Shown here piece after piece: positions 44,060 to 55,298 of a stretch of DNA of 64,000 nucleotides. The position numbers and the translations under genes were made by a program. The DNA is from Basidiobolus meristosporus CBS 931.73 (lineage: Eukaryota; Basidiobolomycota; Basidiobolomycetes; Basidiobolales; Basidiobolaceae): NCBI GenBank assembly GCA_002104905.1, contig MCFE01000250.1, positions 1 through 64,000 of the forward strand, read 5' to 3'. The notes below the pieces were generated by a model, which was given only the letters and a program-made list of their open reading frames with translations, did not search any database and was not told where the DNA came from. Position 1 is the stretch's first letter. Every line of letters begins with the position of its first letter.

Positions 44060-47037
44060 ATGACCATCTCCAACTCGAATGGCTCCTCCTTTTATGGTGC
44101 TAGAAGCGCTAGGAGAGCTACCGTGAAAGAATGTAAGAAGTATTCATTTACTCTCGACTGATCCATCAGTACTGACCACATCACACCAGTCAGCAAATCA
44201 GAAATAGCCAACCGAATTCAGAATAGCAACCTCGTCCGTCTAGTGGACGCATATCGCTCATTTGGCCACAAATGCGCCAGCATCGATCCACTGAATATGT
44301 GGCATCAGAGGTATGCTCACCATCCATGTGTGATGAACCCCAGTAGCTAACATCATGAACTTGCAGCCGCGACGCGTCCTTGGACCCATCAACCTATGGA
44401 CTAGATGACCCTCAAGCCGAATACCAACTTGAAGGTAAGATCAGCCACTACTGATCACTGACTGCAATACTCACCAGTGCATTAGGAATCGTGAGTATGA
44501 AGGGTCTGTCAAAAGCAACGCTTGCTCAGATCATCGAGCATCTCGAGAATGTTTACTGTGGCCACATGGCATTTGAGTTTATGCACATCACCGTAAGCCC
44601 TCTTGCTATGTGATGATTCAGCTTGACACCCACTAATGTTGATGTGCAGGATGACTCTTTGCGCAGGTGGTTTGCTAGCCAAGCGGAGACATGTATCGAC
44701 ACCAACTTCTCCAAGGAGGAAAAGTATAAGTTTCTTGAGTTGATGGCCAGGTCGGAGACCTTCGATCATTACATGATGCGTGAGTGTGGCCATCAGAAAC
44801 AGTTCAGCCTGGAAGGCTCTGAGAGTGCGCTTGTTGCGCTCCAACAGGTCCTGGAGCACTCCAGTAAGGCAGGAGTGCTGGAGGTGGTGATGTGCCTGAC
44901 TCACCGTTGTCGTATGCAGATCATGATGGAATTACTGGGAGTTCCCAAGGACTCGCTGTTCCGTAAGTTCCAAGGGCTCTCCGAGTTTCCCGACGAAATT
45001 CCTTCCCACATCATTGGCGACCTGGTGTATAACGCACAGGCGTCCGTAGACCTAAACCTTGGCGGCAAGCACCCACTGCATGTATCCGTAGTCCCCAATC
45101 CCTGTCATCTGGAACTCGTGAATCCAGTTGCCCTTGGCAAAGTCAGAGCCAAGCAGGAGGATTATTTGTCACTGGAGACGGATGACTACAAGGTAGAGGA
45201 CATGGTGATGAGTGTTCAAATGCACGGTGATGGGGGCTTCACTGGCCAAGGGGTAGTCACCGAGACATTTGGCTTGACCAATCTCCCTCACTTCACCACC
45301 GGAGGCACCGTCCACATTGTGCTCAACAACCAAGTCAGTGTCACCACCGACTCGGCCAACGGGCGCTCTACCACCTATTCCTCTGACATTGGCAAGATGG
45401 TGGAAATACCGGCCATTCATGTGAATGGTGATCATCCAGAAATGGCCGCCATTGCCGCCAGAATCGCCGTCAACTACCGCAAAACCTTTGGGAAGGACAT
45501 CATCATCGACATGATCACGTATCGTCGCCACGGCCACCACGAGGCAGAGGACCCCTTCTGCGCACAGCCGCTGATGTACAAGGAGATCCAGGCTCATGAC
45601 AGTGTCATCGACTTGTACACGCAGCACTTGGTCAGCGAGAAGGCCATTGATTCAGTCGATGTCAAGAACAACATCAAGGCAAGCCACGATGCTCACATCG
45701 CGAGCTGCTACCGAAATGCACCAAAATACCAGGTGCAGCCATCTCATTTGCTAGGAAAATGGCGATCGATGGTCATCCCACTGGAGAGCACTTGCAAAAT
45801 GGACACCGGAGTGGACCCAAGCATTCTGCGTAGCATCGGGATCCGGGCAGTCACCGTTGCAAAGGACATCGTGCTGAACGAGAAAATGCAAAAGCTGAAC
45901 ATCGACACAAGAATGGAGCAGATGAAAGAAGGAAAGAAGATCGGGTATGCCTCAGCGGAGGCCATGGCGATCGGATCTCTCCTACTTGAGGGTCACCATG
46001 CTCGCATTTGTGGCCAGGATGTGGCCCGCGGCGTATTCATACCCAGACACGCCATGATAAACTGCCAGCAAACCAACACCAAGTACACCCCCCTGAACAA
46101 CCTATCCTCGACCCAAGGGAAGCTTGAACTGGTGGATAGCCCGCTTGGTGAGCTAGCAGTGATGAGCTACGAGTACGGCATGTCCTTGGAGACTCCAAAC
46201 CGGCTGAACATGTGGGAAGCTCAGCTCGGCGACTTCTTCAACTCAGCACAGGAGGTGATCGACAGCTTCATCTCTGGAGGGGAAGAGAAATGGCTGCGTC
46301 AGTCGGGCCTAGTACTGGTGCTTCCTCATGGGTACGAAGGTGCAGGCCCTGAGCACACCTCATGCCGTATCGAGCGCTTTCTCCAGCTGTCCAGCGATCG
46401 GTTCAATGTCACCGATCCAAATGTCAGCAATAATGTCAACTGGCATGTGGTGAATTGCTCGACTCCTGCCCAATACTTCCATGTGCTACGCCGCCAGATG
46501 AAGCGAAACTATCGCAAGCCGCTGATTGTTGTTGGCCCCAAAAGGCTCACGCGCATTCCCAAGGCAGTCTCGGATCTGGATGACTTCGCACCGGGAACCT
46601 CATTCCAGCCAGTGATTTCTGATATGGAAGCCAACAAGCTATCAGTTCGACGAGTGATCTTCGTCTCTGGTAAGCTGTACTATGAGCTGCTGGAGGAACG
46701 GGCCAAGAAAGAAATGGTGGATCAAGTGGCGCTAATCAGGGTGGAGGAATACTCCCCGTTCCCCAAGGAAGACTTGGAAGCGGAGATATCCAAGTATCCA
46801 TCAGCATCCGAATTTGTGTGGTGCCAAGAGGAGACACAAAACGGCGGAGCGTGGTACTTCATGGAATCGAGGCTCAATCAGCTACTACCCAGCCAACACA
46901 AGCTCAAATACGTTGGGAGAGCCACTTGTGCTGCCCCAGCCAACGGTATTTACGTGAAGCACCTTGCCGAGCAGAAGCAGATCTATGAAGAGGCATTAAC
47001 CCTCTCATCGGCACAACATAGTCTCTTACCTCACTAA
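44060..47037 (+). CDS. DHTKD1: DHTKD1-type 2-oxo acid dehydrogenase E1 (2-oxoadipate dehydrogenase-like), copy 1
   Basis: Five exons: 44060-44132, 44190-44310, 44367-44434, 44486-44592, 44650-47037, joined in frame with GT...AG introns of 51-57 bases, give 918 residues, close to human DHTKD1 (919). The family decarboxylates 2-oxoadipate (lysine/tryptophan breakdown) with thiamine diphosphate, in complex with E2 and E3 in mitochondria. LVDAYRSFGHK near residue 40, GGKHPLHVSVVPNPCHLELVNPV, and FISGGEEKWLRQSGLVLVLP fit DHTKD1 better than the sister 2-oxoglutarate dehydrogenase. The Mg/thiamine motif is intact: D317 (HGDGGF) and N350 (NNQV) lie 33 residues apart as in the human enzymes. Odd features: near-invariant PHRGR reads THRCR (residue 208), GHNE reads GHHE (420), and NNQxG reads NNQVS. 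No clear mitochondrial targeting peptide is seen, although the N-terminus is Ser/Arg-rich. The F-box gene follows downstream. Confidence 0.9.
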
Positions 47038-48268
47038 GCCTGATTAGTGATTGCATACGTTAGTATACATACATGCATTTATTTATTGATTGATTTATCA
47101 GATCAGGATATGCAGTGGAGTATTATCATGGTTAGAAACAGAATATTCATAATGTAAAAATCCACGTACAATACAAGTAAAAAGAAGCATCTCAATCCGA
47201 GAAAAGACGAGTGTAGTATGTATACGAAAGTGACAGTGCTGACGTATTTGTAGTTATCACCCAGAAAGTTATTGCTTGTGTATGTTACTAAACTTCTGCC
47301 ATTTGGCTAGCCTACATCGTCAATAGTAGGTAGCTGGTGGCTCGCTGGGTCGCTGGCGAGGATCCGTCAGACGTGGTGCTGGAACCGGATCAATTGGGTG
47401 CGCCTTGTTCACGCCCTATCTGGTATGATCGGCGGTGTTAATGTTCTTGGCCGAGGTCTGGGCATCACTGGCCGCAAAGGCAGGCCACCTCGCCATATCT
47501 GTTGTCGTCTTCGCTTATACTGACCGAAGGTCAACGACACGTATTTCCAAAGGGTTGGAAATGATAATTATTTGAATTGTGGTCAGATTTATTTGGAAAT
47601 ATTTCGAGAAGCCCAAACACAAACTCTTGAACGTAAGCTTATTGTTCGCACTGCGATCTCTGGAGAGAGAGCTCTTTTGTCCTAAAGTCTAACTTGCATA
47701 ATCAAGATTATGCATAGTTTGGGCAATATACAAGGTGATAGTGTAACACCGCCAATCAACAATGGCTTCCATAATCATAAGTATCTACAGCAGGAATTCG
47801 AAGCATTTTTTCGATGATTGAGGCTGTGCGCATTGATCTAATCGCCTCATGCTATTTGCCACTATTTTCTTCGAACGCATGAAAGTACATAATAGAAATT
47901 TAGATTGTACTATCCGTCAGCATTACTGGCCATTGATTCTTTTTGTTACTAACCATGTTGTTATCATTGGCGTTTTCGGTTACTAACTATGCTATTACCG
48001 CATTATACTTGTTTTTACTTGCCATGGTATTAACGCAGGACTCAGGGCTTGGCTTACCAACACAAATCATCCAGAATGGGCCTATAACTATTATGCAATA
48101 GCCAAGAGTGGTTTTTGTATCCGACCAACCAATTTGCCTTGTTTTTTCGAAATTTCTTTGTCCCCATTCAACGTGAGTGATCTGAATGATACCATTTATA
48201 TCCATTGACCTTCTCCCATACTATTTGTAATGTTAGCCAAGCGAAGATTACTTCCCGAACACTCGACT
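47038..48268. other. Spacer between DHTKD1-like copy 1 and F-box copy 1
   Basis: No gene was seen. 47038-47256 is nearly identical to 53707-53920. 47257-48083 is only patchily similar to 53921-54487. From 48084 near-identity returns (to 54488 onward). The stretch 47320-47460 is locally G/C-rich but has no supported reading frame. Confidence 0.5.
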
Positions 48269-48276
48269 TATAAAAG
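48269..48276 (+). promoter_or_regulatory. TATA box of F-box gene copy 1
   Basis: TATAAAAG, 43 bases before the start codon and followed by a C-tract of 10, is conserved at 54670-54677 before the second copy. Confidence 0.6.
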
Positions 48277-48311
48277 GGCACTCCCCCCCCCCTCATCCCT
48301 TTAGGACAAAC

Positions 48312-48896
48312 ATGGATACGAATACAACTGATCATTTCGACGCACTCTCCCCCGAACTGACCATGGCAATCTTCAGCTATTTGCTAGACCACGATCTGTG
48401 CAGGTGCTCTGTGGTCTCGCGGAAATGGAGGGCAATCAGCAACAACGAATCCCTATGGCGTAGCCTTTGCAAGGAATCCTGGGAAGGGAAGAAAGGGTGG
48501 TCAGGCCTTGCCAATCTATCGGTCGACCAAGTCGCCTCTGCTCTCGTCACCAAAAACGCTTTGTCTGCCGCCAAACTGCCACTCAATGACCACGTGAGCT
48601 GGAAGCTCTGGCTTCAACTCTCACACAAGGATAGTCAGAGGACTTGTATAACTGTGGATGAAATGTGTGGTGATTGGATTCTTCACATTGGGATCAATCA
48701 GAAATGTGACCCAATTCCCACACGATTCGAATCCGACTTCTCATTTTCATCCGAGAACACCGGTGTGTTGAAATGGGAAATAGTGGGCAATGCAATCAAG
48801 CTGCCAGACTTCCCTCCTCTGCAGGTAGCAAGAACCGCCGATTGGGGCTGGAGGCTTTATTGTCCATATTTCGCATTTTACGAAGCAGAGGTATAG
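48312..48896 (+). CDS. Small F-box protein, copy 1
   Basis: A single-exon gene of 194 residues. An F-box lies at residues ~12-55: LSPELTMAIFSYLLDHDLCRC, then VSRKWRAISNNESLWRSLCKESW. F-box proteins link substrates to Skp1-Cul1 ubiquitin ligases. The remaining ~140 residues, with a tryptophan-rich C-terminus (ADWGWRLYC), match no family I recognise, so the substrate is unknown. The ATG is chosen for its position after TATA and for including the whole F-box. A poly(A) signal AATAAA lies at 48945-48950. It is duplicated with its neighbour; copy 2 is at 54712-55298. Confidence 0.85.
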   Translation: MDTNTTDHFDALSPELTMAIFSYLLDHDLCRCSVVSRKWRAISNNESLWRSLCKESWEGKKGWSGLANLSVDQVASALVTKNALSAAKLPLNDHVSWKLWLQLSHKDSQRTCITVDEMCGDWILHIGINQKCDPIPTRFESDFSFSSENTGVLKWEIVGNAIKLPDFPPLQVARTADWGWRLYCPYFAFYEAEV

Positions 48897-50528
48897 AGTT
48901 TTGTATTCTACATATGTATTCTATATACAAAGAGAATTGTACATAATAAAACAATTAGACTGAAAATACTATTTACGTTGGCGTAAAAACAGAAAGTAAA
49001 TAGATCCACTGATGTACCTTCTCTACCCAAACCACTTGAATGCAGAAACGATCCAGCGCTTATTGTCAAATAGTAATCCTGGCCATACGGAATGATAAAT
49101 CAGTACAAGGCAAAGGGAAGCATTAAAGTGATTTACAATAGGTGAAATGGATTCACAAATGTTTGGAAATATATGTGGGAGCATAATGGTTGACATCAAA
49201 CAAAGCCAAGCAGTAAATTGAGTTGGGCATATTTGATGGGACCATATTTATAGTTACCAAGAACAGATTTTTGGTGAGTTTCCAGGACGGTAGATCGCCT
49301 CGCCATTTGTTCCCAAGCGCAGGAGTGCTGAACAGTTGTCGAAATGAAACAGAGAGTTTCAAACAAATCGGCCAAATTTGGAGACATAATACTTTTATAG
49401 ACAAGAGAGAGTACTTTCAGACCAAACTGCACCATGGGATTGATTCGATCATACTGGTACAGTTGATGTCGCTCATTTGATAGTTTTGCATGTTTCTTGA
49501 AAAAAGTGGATTCAGTTCATGATTGGTAACCTCAAGTAGCCTTCTTTTCTTCGCCTGGTGACCGGTGCGAACCACCTTTTACTGTTGAATACTATCAAGT
49601 GCGAATCAAACATTTCAGTACCTGCCAAAACCAGCAGCCGTACACGGAAATAAACTTCACTGCTTTGGTGACCCATGTCACCTCAATGATACCCATTTCG
49701 ACAATGGCTTCAAATTATACAGTCGAGTCATCCATGCCTAATATACATTTATGTCTGGTGAAATAGTGATAAATGCTTGTATGTATCCCCATGGATAGGA
49801 AACCATTGTTTTCATTTCAAAGTTGGGTCGCATTTGAGGGCTTGAGACGGAAGCATTTTAAGAAATACATAAAAAAATCCTCATTAGTGACTTAATATGG
49901 ATAAAGCAGCACCTGACTGAACTTGCAGAGTATATTTTATTGGGGATGCCAAAGAAATCTGGGTACGATATTTGGTGAATAAGATGTTGATTTATGTATA
50001 CGTGGTCATATACTGTCCCCCCCCCCGAGTGAGGGACGAGTATTCTATTCAATTGAACCCGTTTGGAATTGGTGATTCGATGTAGGTAAAATGTTGGAAA
50101 AACTACTTCTGGTATGGCCAAGGCAATCTGTGCCAATCTGGTGTGAGAAGAAAAGCATCACCATGGTAATGTATATTTCGATGATGGCGACATTGAAAAT
50201 AAACATAAAAAATTTGAAGATCGCTTTTCCATATAATAAATCTTTCATTTCTTAGTCTAATATCAAACGTTCCTTATCCATTCGTAGGCCCTAGTAGAAG
50301 ATCCAATAATATCATCAATTGTAGGAATACTACGCACTGATGTTTGAGCTGATCTCGCACTAAAGATCGATATTTTGATTTGTAGGGTTCATCAGATAGT
50401 AACCTGAATATATATATATTCAAGCTCTCAGCAGAACACAACTTAGAATTAACACTCCGCTTGGCTCACTGGCATAATTCAAGTGGCTGAAACTCTACCA
50501 ACCTATGTAAATGCCAAGTCTTCGATTT
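48897..50528. other. Intergenic region between the two duplicated units
   Basis: No gene was seen in 1.6 kb. It is A/T-rich, with a C/G run at about 50016 (ten or so C). The unit-to-unit similarity ends shortly after the F-box stop and resumes at about 50530. It contains a few short open frames with no recognisable content. Confidence 0.5.
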
Positions 50529-50728
50529 CTTCTGCATTTCATCACCACGTCTTGCATTGCCGATGATACCACACAGTCCGCCTTTCCAGCATATTGATCT
50601 CCTAATCTGAGACAATGTTTAACGCCAAGGAATAAATTCATGCAAAGTGCAGAGGTCGAGCAACCTGAATAAAAGCCCAGCTTGTCACCCAGGTACGAGC
50701 ATCAATCTTGCACTGCATCGCATTCATC

Positions 50729-53706
50729 ATGACCATCTCCAACTCGAATGGCTCCTCCTTTTATGGTGCTAGAAGCGCTAGGAGAGCTACCGTGAAAGAA
50801 TGTAAGAAGTATTCATTTACTCTCGACTGATCCATCAGTACTGACCACATCACACCAGTCAGTAAATCAGAAATAGCCAACCGAATTCAGAATAGCAACC
50901 TCGTTCGTCTAGTGGACGCATATCGCTCATTTGGCCACAAATGCGCCAGCATCGATCCACTGAATATGTGGCATCAGAGGTATGCTCACCATCCATGTGT
51001 GATGAACCCCAGTAGCTAACATCATGAACTTGCAGCCACGACGCGTCCTTGGACCCATCAACCTATGGACTAGATGACCCTCAAGCCGAATACCAACTTG
51101 AAGGTAAGATCAGCCACTACTGATCACTGACTGCAATACTCACCAGTGCATTAGGAATTGTGAGTATGAAGGGTCTGTCAAAAGCAACGCTTGCTCAGAT
51201 CATCAAGCATCTCGAGAATGTTTACTGTGGCCACATGGCATTTGAGTTTATGCACATCACCGTAAGTCCTCTTGCTATGTGATGATTCAGCTTGACACCC
51301 ACTAATGCTGACGTGCAGGATGACTCTTTGCGCAGGTGGTTTGCTAGCCAAGCCGAGACATGTATCGACACCAACTTCTCCAAGGAGGAAAAGTACAAGT
51401 TTCTTGAGTTGATGGCCAGGTCGGAGACCTTCGATCATTACATGATGCGTGAGTGTGGCCATCAGAAACAGTTCAGCCTGGAAGGCTCTGAGAGTGCGCT
51501 TGTTGCGCTCCAACAGGTCCTGGAGCACTCCAGTAAGGCAGGAGTGCTGGAGGTGGTGATGTGCCTGACTCACCGTTGTCGTATGCAGATCATGATGGAA
51601 CTACTGGGGGTTCCCAAGGACTCGCTGTTCCGTAAGTTCCAAGGGCTCTCCGAGTTTCCCGACGAAATCCCTTCCCACATCATTGGCGACCTGGTGTATA
51701 ACGCACAGGCCTCCGTAGACCTAAACCTTGGCGGCAAGCACCCACTGCATGTATCCGTAGTCCCCAATCCCTGTCATCTGGAACTCGTGAATCCAGTTGC
51801 CCTTGGCAAAGTCAGAGCCAAGCAGGAGGATTATTTGTCACTGGAGACGGATGACTACAAGGTAGAGGACATGGTGATGAGTGTTCAAATGCACGGCGAT
51901 GGGGGCTTCACTGGCCAAGGGGTAGTCACCGAGACATTTGGCTTGACCAATCTCCCTCACTTCACCACCGGAGGCACCGTCCACATTGTGCTCAACAACC
52001 AAGTCAGTGTCACCACCGACTCGGCCAACGGGCGCTCTACCACCTATTCCTCTGACATTGGCAAGATGGTGGAAATACCGGCCATTCATGTGAATGGTGA
52101 TCATCCAGAAATGGCCGCCATTGCCGCCCGAATCGCCGTCAACTACCGCAAAACCTTTGGGAAGGACATCATCATCGACATGATCACGTATCGTCGCCAC
52201 GGCCACCACGAGGCAGAGGACCCCTTCTGCGCACAGCCGCTGATGTACAAGGAGATCAAGGCTCATGACAGTGTCATCGACTTGTACACGCAGCACTTGG
52301 TCAGCGAGAAGGCCATTGATTCAGTCGATGTCAAGAACAACATCAAGGCAAGCCACGATGTTCATATCGCGAGCTGCTACCGAAATGCACCAAAATACCA
52401 GGTGCAGCCATCTCATTTGCTAGGAAAATGGCGATCGATGGTCATCCCACTGGAGAGCACTTGCAAAATGGACACCGGAGTGGACCCAAGCATTCTGCGT
52501 AGCATCGGGATCCGGGCAGTCACCGTTGCAAAGGACATCGTGCTGAACGAGAAAATGCAAAAGCTGAACATCGACACAAGAATGGAGCAGATGAAAGAAG
52601 GAAAGAAGATCGGGTATGCCTCAGCGGAGGCCATGGCGATCGGATCTCTCCTACTTGAGGGTCACCATGCTCGCATTTGTGGCCAGGATGTGGCCCGCGG
52701 CGTATTCATACCCAGACACGCCATGATAAACTGCCAGCAAACCAACACCAAGTACACCCCCCTGAACAACCTATCCTCGACCCAAGGGAAGCTTGAACTG
52801 GTGGATAGCCCGCTTGGTGAGCTAGCAGTGATGAGCTACGAGTATGGCATGTCCTTGGAGACTCCAAACCGGCTGAACATGTGGGAAGCTCAGCTCGGCG
52901 ACTTCTTCAACTCAGCACAGGAGGTGATTGACAGCTTCATCTCTGGAGGGGAAGAGAAATGGCTGCGCCAGTCGGGCCTAGTACTGGTGCTTCCTCATGG
53001 GTACGAAGGTGCAGGCCCTGAGCACACCTCATGCCGTATCGAGCGCTTTCTCCAGCTGTCCAGCGATCGGTTCAATGTGACCGATCCAAATGTCAGCAAT
53101 AATGTCAACTGGCATGTGGTGAATTGCTCGACTCCTGCCCAATACTTCCATGTGCTACGCCGCCAGATGAAGCGAAACTATCGCAAGCCGCTGATTGTTG
53201 TTGGCCCTAAAAGGCTCACGCGCATTCTCAAGGCAGTCTCGGATCTGGATGACTTCGCACCGGGAACCTCATTCCAGCCGGTGATTTCTGATATGGAAGC
53301 CAACAGGCTATCAGTTCGACGAGTGATCTTCGTCTCTGGTAAGCTGTACTATGAGCTGCTAGAGGAACGGGCCAAGAAAGAAATGGTGGATCAAGTGGCG
53401 CTAATCAGGGTGGAGGAATACTCCCCGTTCCCCAAGGAAGACTTGGAAGCGGAGATATCCAAGTATCCATCAGCATCTGAATTTGTGTGGTGCCAAGAGG
53501 AGACACAAAACGGCGGAGCGTGGTACTTCATGGAATCGAGGCTCAATCAGCTACTACCCAGCCAACACAAGCTCAAATACGTTGGGAGATCCACTTGTGC
53601 TGCCCCAGCCAACGGCATTTACGTGAAGCACCTTACCGAGCAGAAGCAGATCTATGAAGAGGCATTAACCCTCTCATCAGCACAACATAGTCTCTTACCT
53701 CACTAA
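50729..53706 (+). CDS. DHTKD1: DHTKD1-type 2-oxo acid dehydrogenase E1, copy 2
   Basis: The same five-exon structure, shifted by exactly 6669 bases: 50729-50801, 50859-50979, 51036-51103, 51155-51261, 51319-53706; 918 residues. It differs from copy 1 at only about eight residues, for example Q to K after KEI, A to V in SHDxHIAS, P to L in LTRIxKA, K to R in EANxLSV, A to S in VGRxTCA and A to T near the C-terminus. All splice sites and the thiamine diphosphate motif (D317, N350) are intact, and it shares the altered THRCR, GHHE and NNQVS positions. Both copies appear able to encode full-length enzyme. Confidence 0.9.
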
Positions 53707-54669
53707 GCCTGATTAGTGATTGCATACGTTAGTATACATACATGCATTTATTTATTGATTGATTTATCAGATCAGGATATGCAGTGGAGTATTATCATGG
53801 TTAGAAACAGAATATTCATAATGTAAAAATCCACGTACAATACAAGTAAAAAGTAGCATCCAACCCGAGAAAAGACGAGTATAGTATGTATACGAAAGTG
53901 ACAGTGCTGACGCATTGGTAATGATTACTCAAAAACTTGGTGATTTTTTAAACGCCTGTGACTGGTGATAATAACAGTCAGGTTCAAATAGGACAATGAT
54001 AGGAATATTAGCACTCAGCAATACAGTACCAAAATATAACATTTCTACTTATAAGTCCGCAGCACAGACATAACGCAAGGAAGCCAAACAAACTCAGCAC
54101 TCAGCCAATATACAACCAACTTGAGTGAGCGTTATTATACAGAGGCCTCGGCTAAATTTTCTAGTGTATAATGCGTAATCCTGGCAATCATTAATTAAGG
54201 CTTTATTGTGGTTTTTCGTTCCAAAGCGGATTCCGCCACGTTAATATCGTGCAAAATTAGTTCAGTCCACTGGTTGCCAGCATATTCTACCACTTCCAAC
54301 GCCTCAATGATGTACAGTCATGTTTGAGAATGTGCAATACCGATCCAATCCCCTGATGCTATCTGCTACTATTTTGATCAAAGAGCCAATCTGTACTGTT
54401 CGTCGGCATTAGTGGCCACGTTTTTACCATTAACCCGCTCCGCTACTTGACGTGTTATACCAGGCCTGCCAACGAGTACCATCAATACCCATTATGCAAT
54501 AGCCGAGAGTGGTTTTTGTATCCGACCAACCAATTTGCCTTGTTTTTTCGAAATTTCTTTGTCCCCATTCAACGTGAGTGATCTGAATGATACCATTTAT
54601 ATCCATTGACCTTCTCCCATACTATTTGTAATGTTAGCCAAGCGAAGATTACTTCCCGAACACTCGACT
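53707..54669. other. Spacer between DHTKD1-like copy 2 and F-box copy 2
   Basis: No gene was seen. It is about 270 bases shorter than the matching spacer of unit 1. Similarity to that spacer is high for the first ~210 bases and the last ~180, and low between. Some blocks are still alignable (for example TGCTATCTGCTACTATTTT at about 54357 with 47849). Confidence 0.5.
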
Positions 54670-54677
54670 TATAAAAG
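54670..54677 (+). promoter_or_regulatory. TATA box of F-box gene copy 2
   Basis: TATAAAAG, identical to 48269-48276 and 42 bases before the ancestral start codon position (54712). Confidence 0.6.
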
Positions 54678-54711
54678 GGCACTCCCCCCCCCTCATCCCT
54701 TTAGGACAAAC

Positions 54712-55298
54712 ATGGATACGAATACAACTGATCATTTCGACGCACTCTCCCCCGAACTGACCATATGGCAATCTTCAGCTATTTGCTAGACCACGATCTA
54801 TGCAGGTGCTCTGTGGTCTCGCGGAAATGGAGGACAATCAGCAACAACGAATCCCTATGGCGTAGCCTTTGCAAGGAATCCTGGGAAGGGAAGAAAGGGT
54901 GGTCAGGCCTTGCCAATCTATCGGTCGACCAAGTCGCCTCTGCTCTCGTCACCAAAAACGCTTTGTCTGCCGCCAAACTGCCACTCAATGACCACGTGAG
55001 CTGGAAGCTCTGGCTTCAACTCTCACACAAGGATAGTCAGAGGACTTGTATAACTGTGGATGAAATGTGTGGTGATTGGATTCTTCACATCGGGATCAAT
55101 CAGAAATGTGACCCAATTCCCACACGATTCGAATCCGACTTCTCATTTTCATCCGAGAACACCGGTGTGTTGAAATGGGAAATGGTGGGCAATGCAATCA
55201 AGCTGCCAGACTTCCCTCCTCTGCAGGTAGCAAGAACCGCCGATTGGGGCTGGAGGCTTTATTGTCCATATTTCGCATTTTATAAAGCAGAGGCATAG
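54712..55298 (+). pseudogene. F-box protein copy 2 with a 2-bp insertion near the start
   Basis: The counterpart of 48312-48896. Two extra bases (AT) at about 54763-54766 turn CTGACCATGGCA into CTGACCATATGGCA, so translation from the ancestral ATG at 54712 shifts frame after codon 17. An in-frame ATG at 54765 restores the remaining 177 residues (54765-55298), beginning MAIFSYLLDHD. The product would lack the first helix of the F-box (LSPEL), which contacts Skp1. Otherwise it is nearly identical to copy 1 (A to T, I to M, E to K and V to A changes). It may be a shortened functional protein or an early pseudogene. Confidence 0.75.

Noticed and set aside
45169-45627. Long minus-strand open frames opposite both dehydrogenase genes (also 51838-52296)
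   Set aside because: They mirror the codon pattern of the sense gene, appear identically in both copies and have no recognisable content.
44060-53706. Annotation as 2-oxoglutarate dehydrogenase E1 (OGDH/KGD1)
   Set aside because: The family is close, but GGKHPLHVSVVPNPCHLELVNPVALGK-type wording, the length of 918 residues and the C-terminal half fit DHTKD1 better than OGDH.
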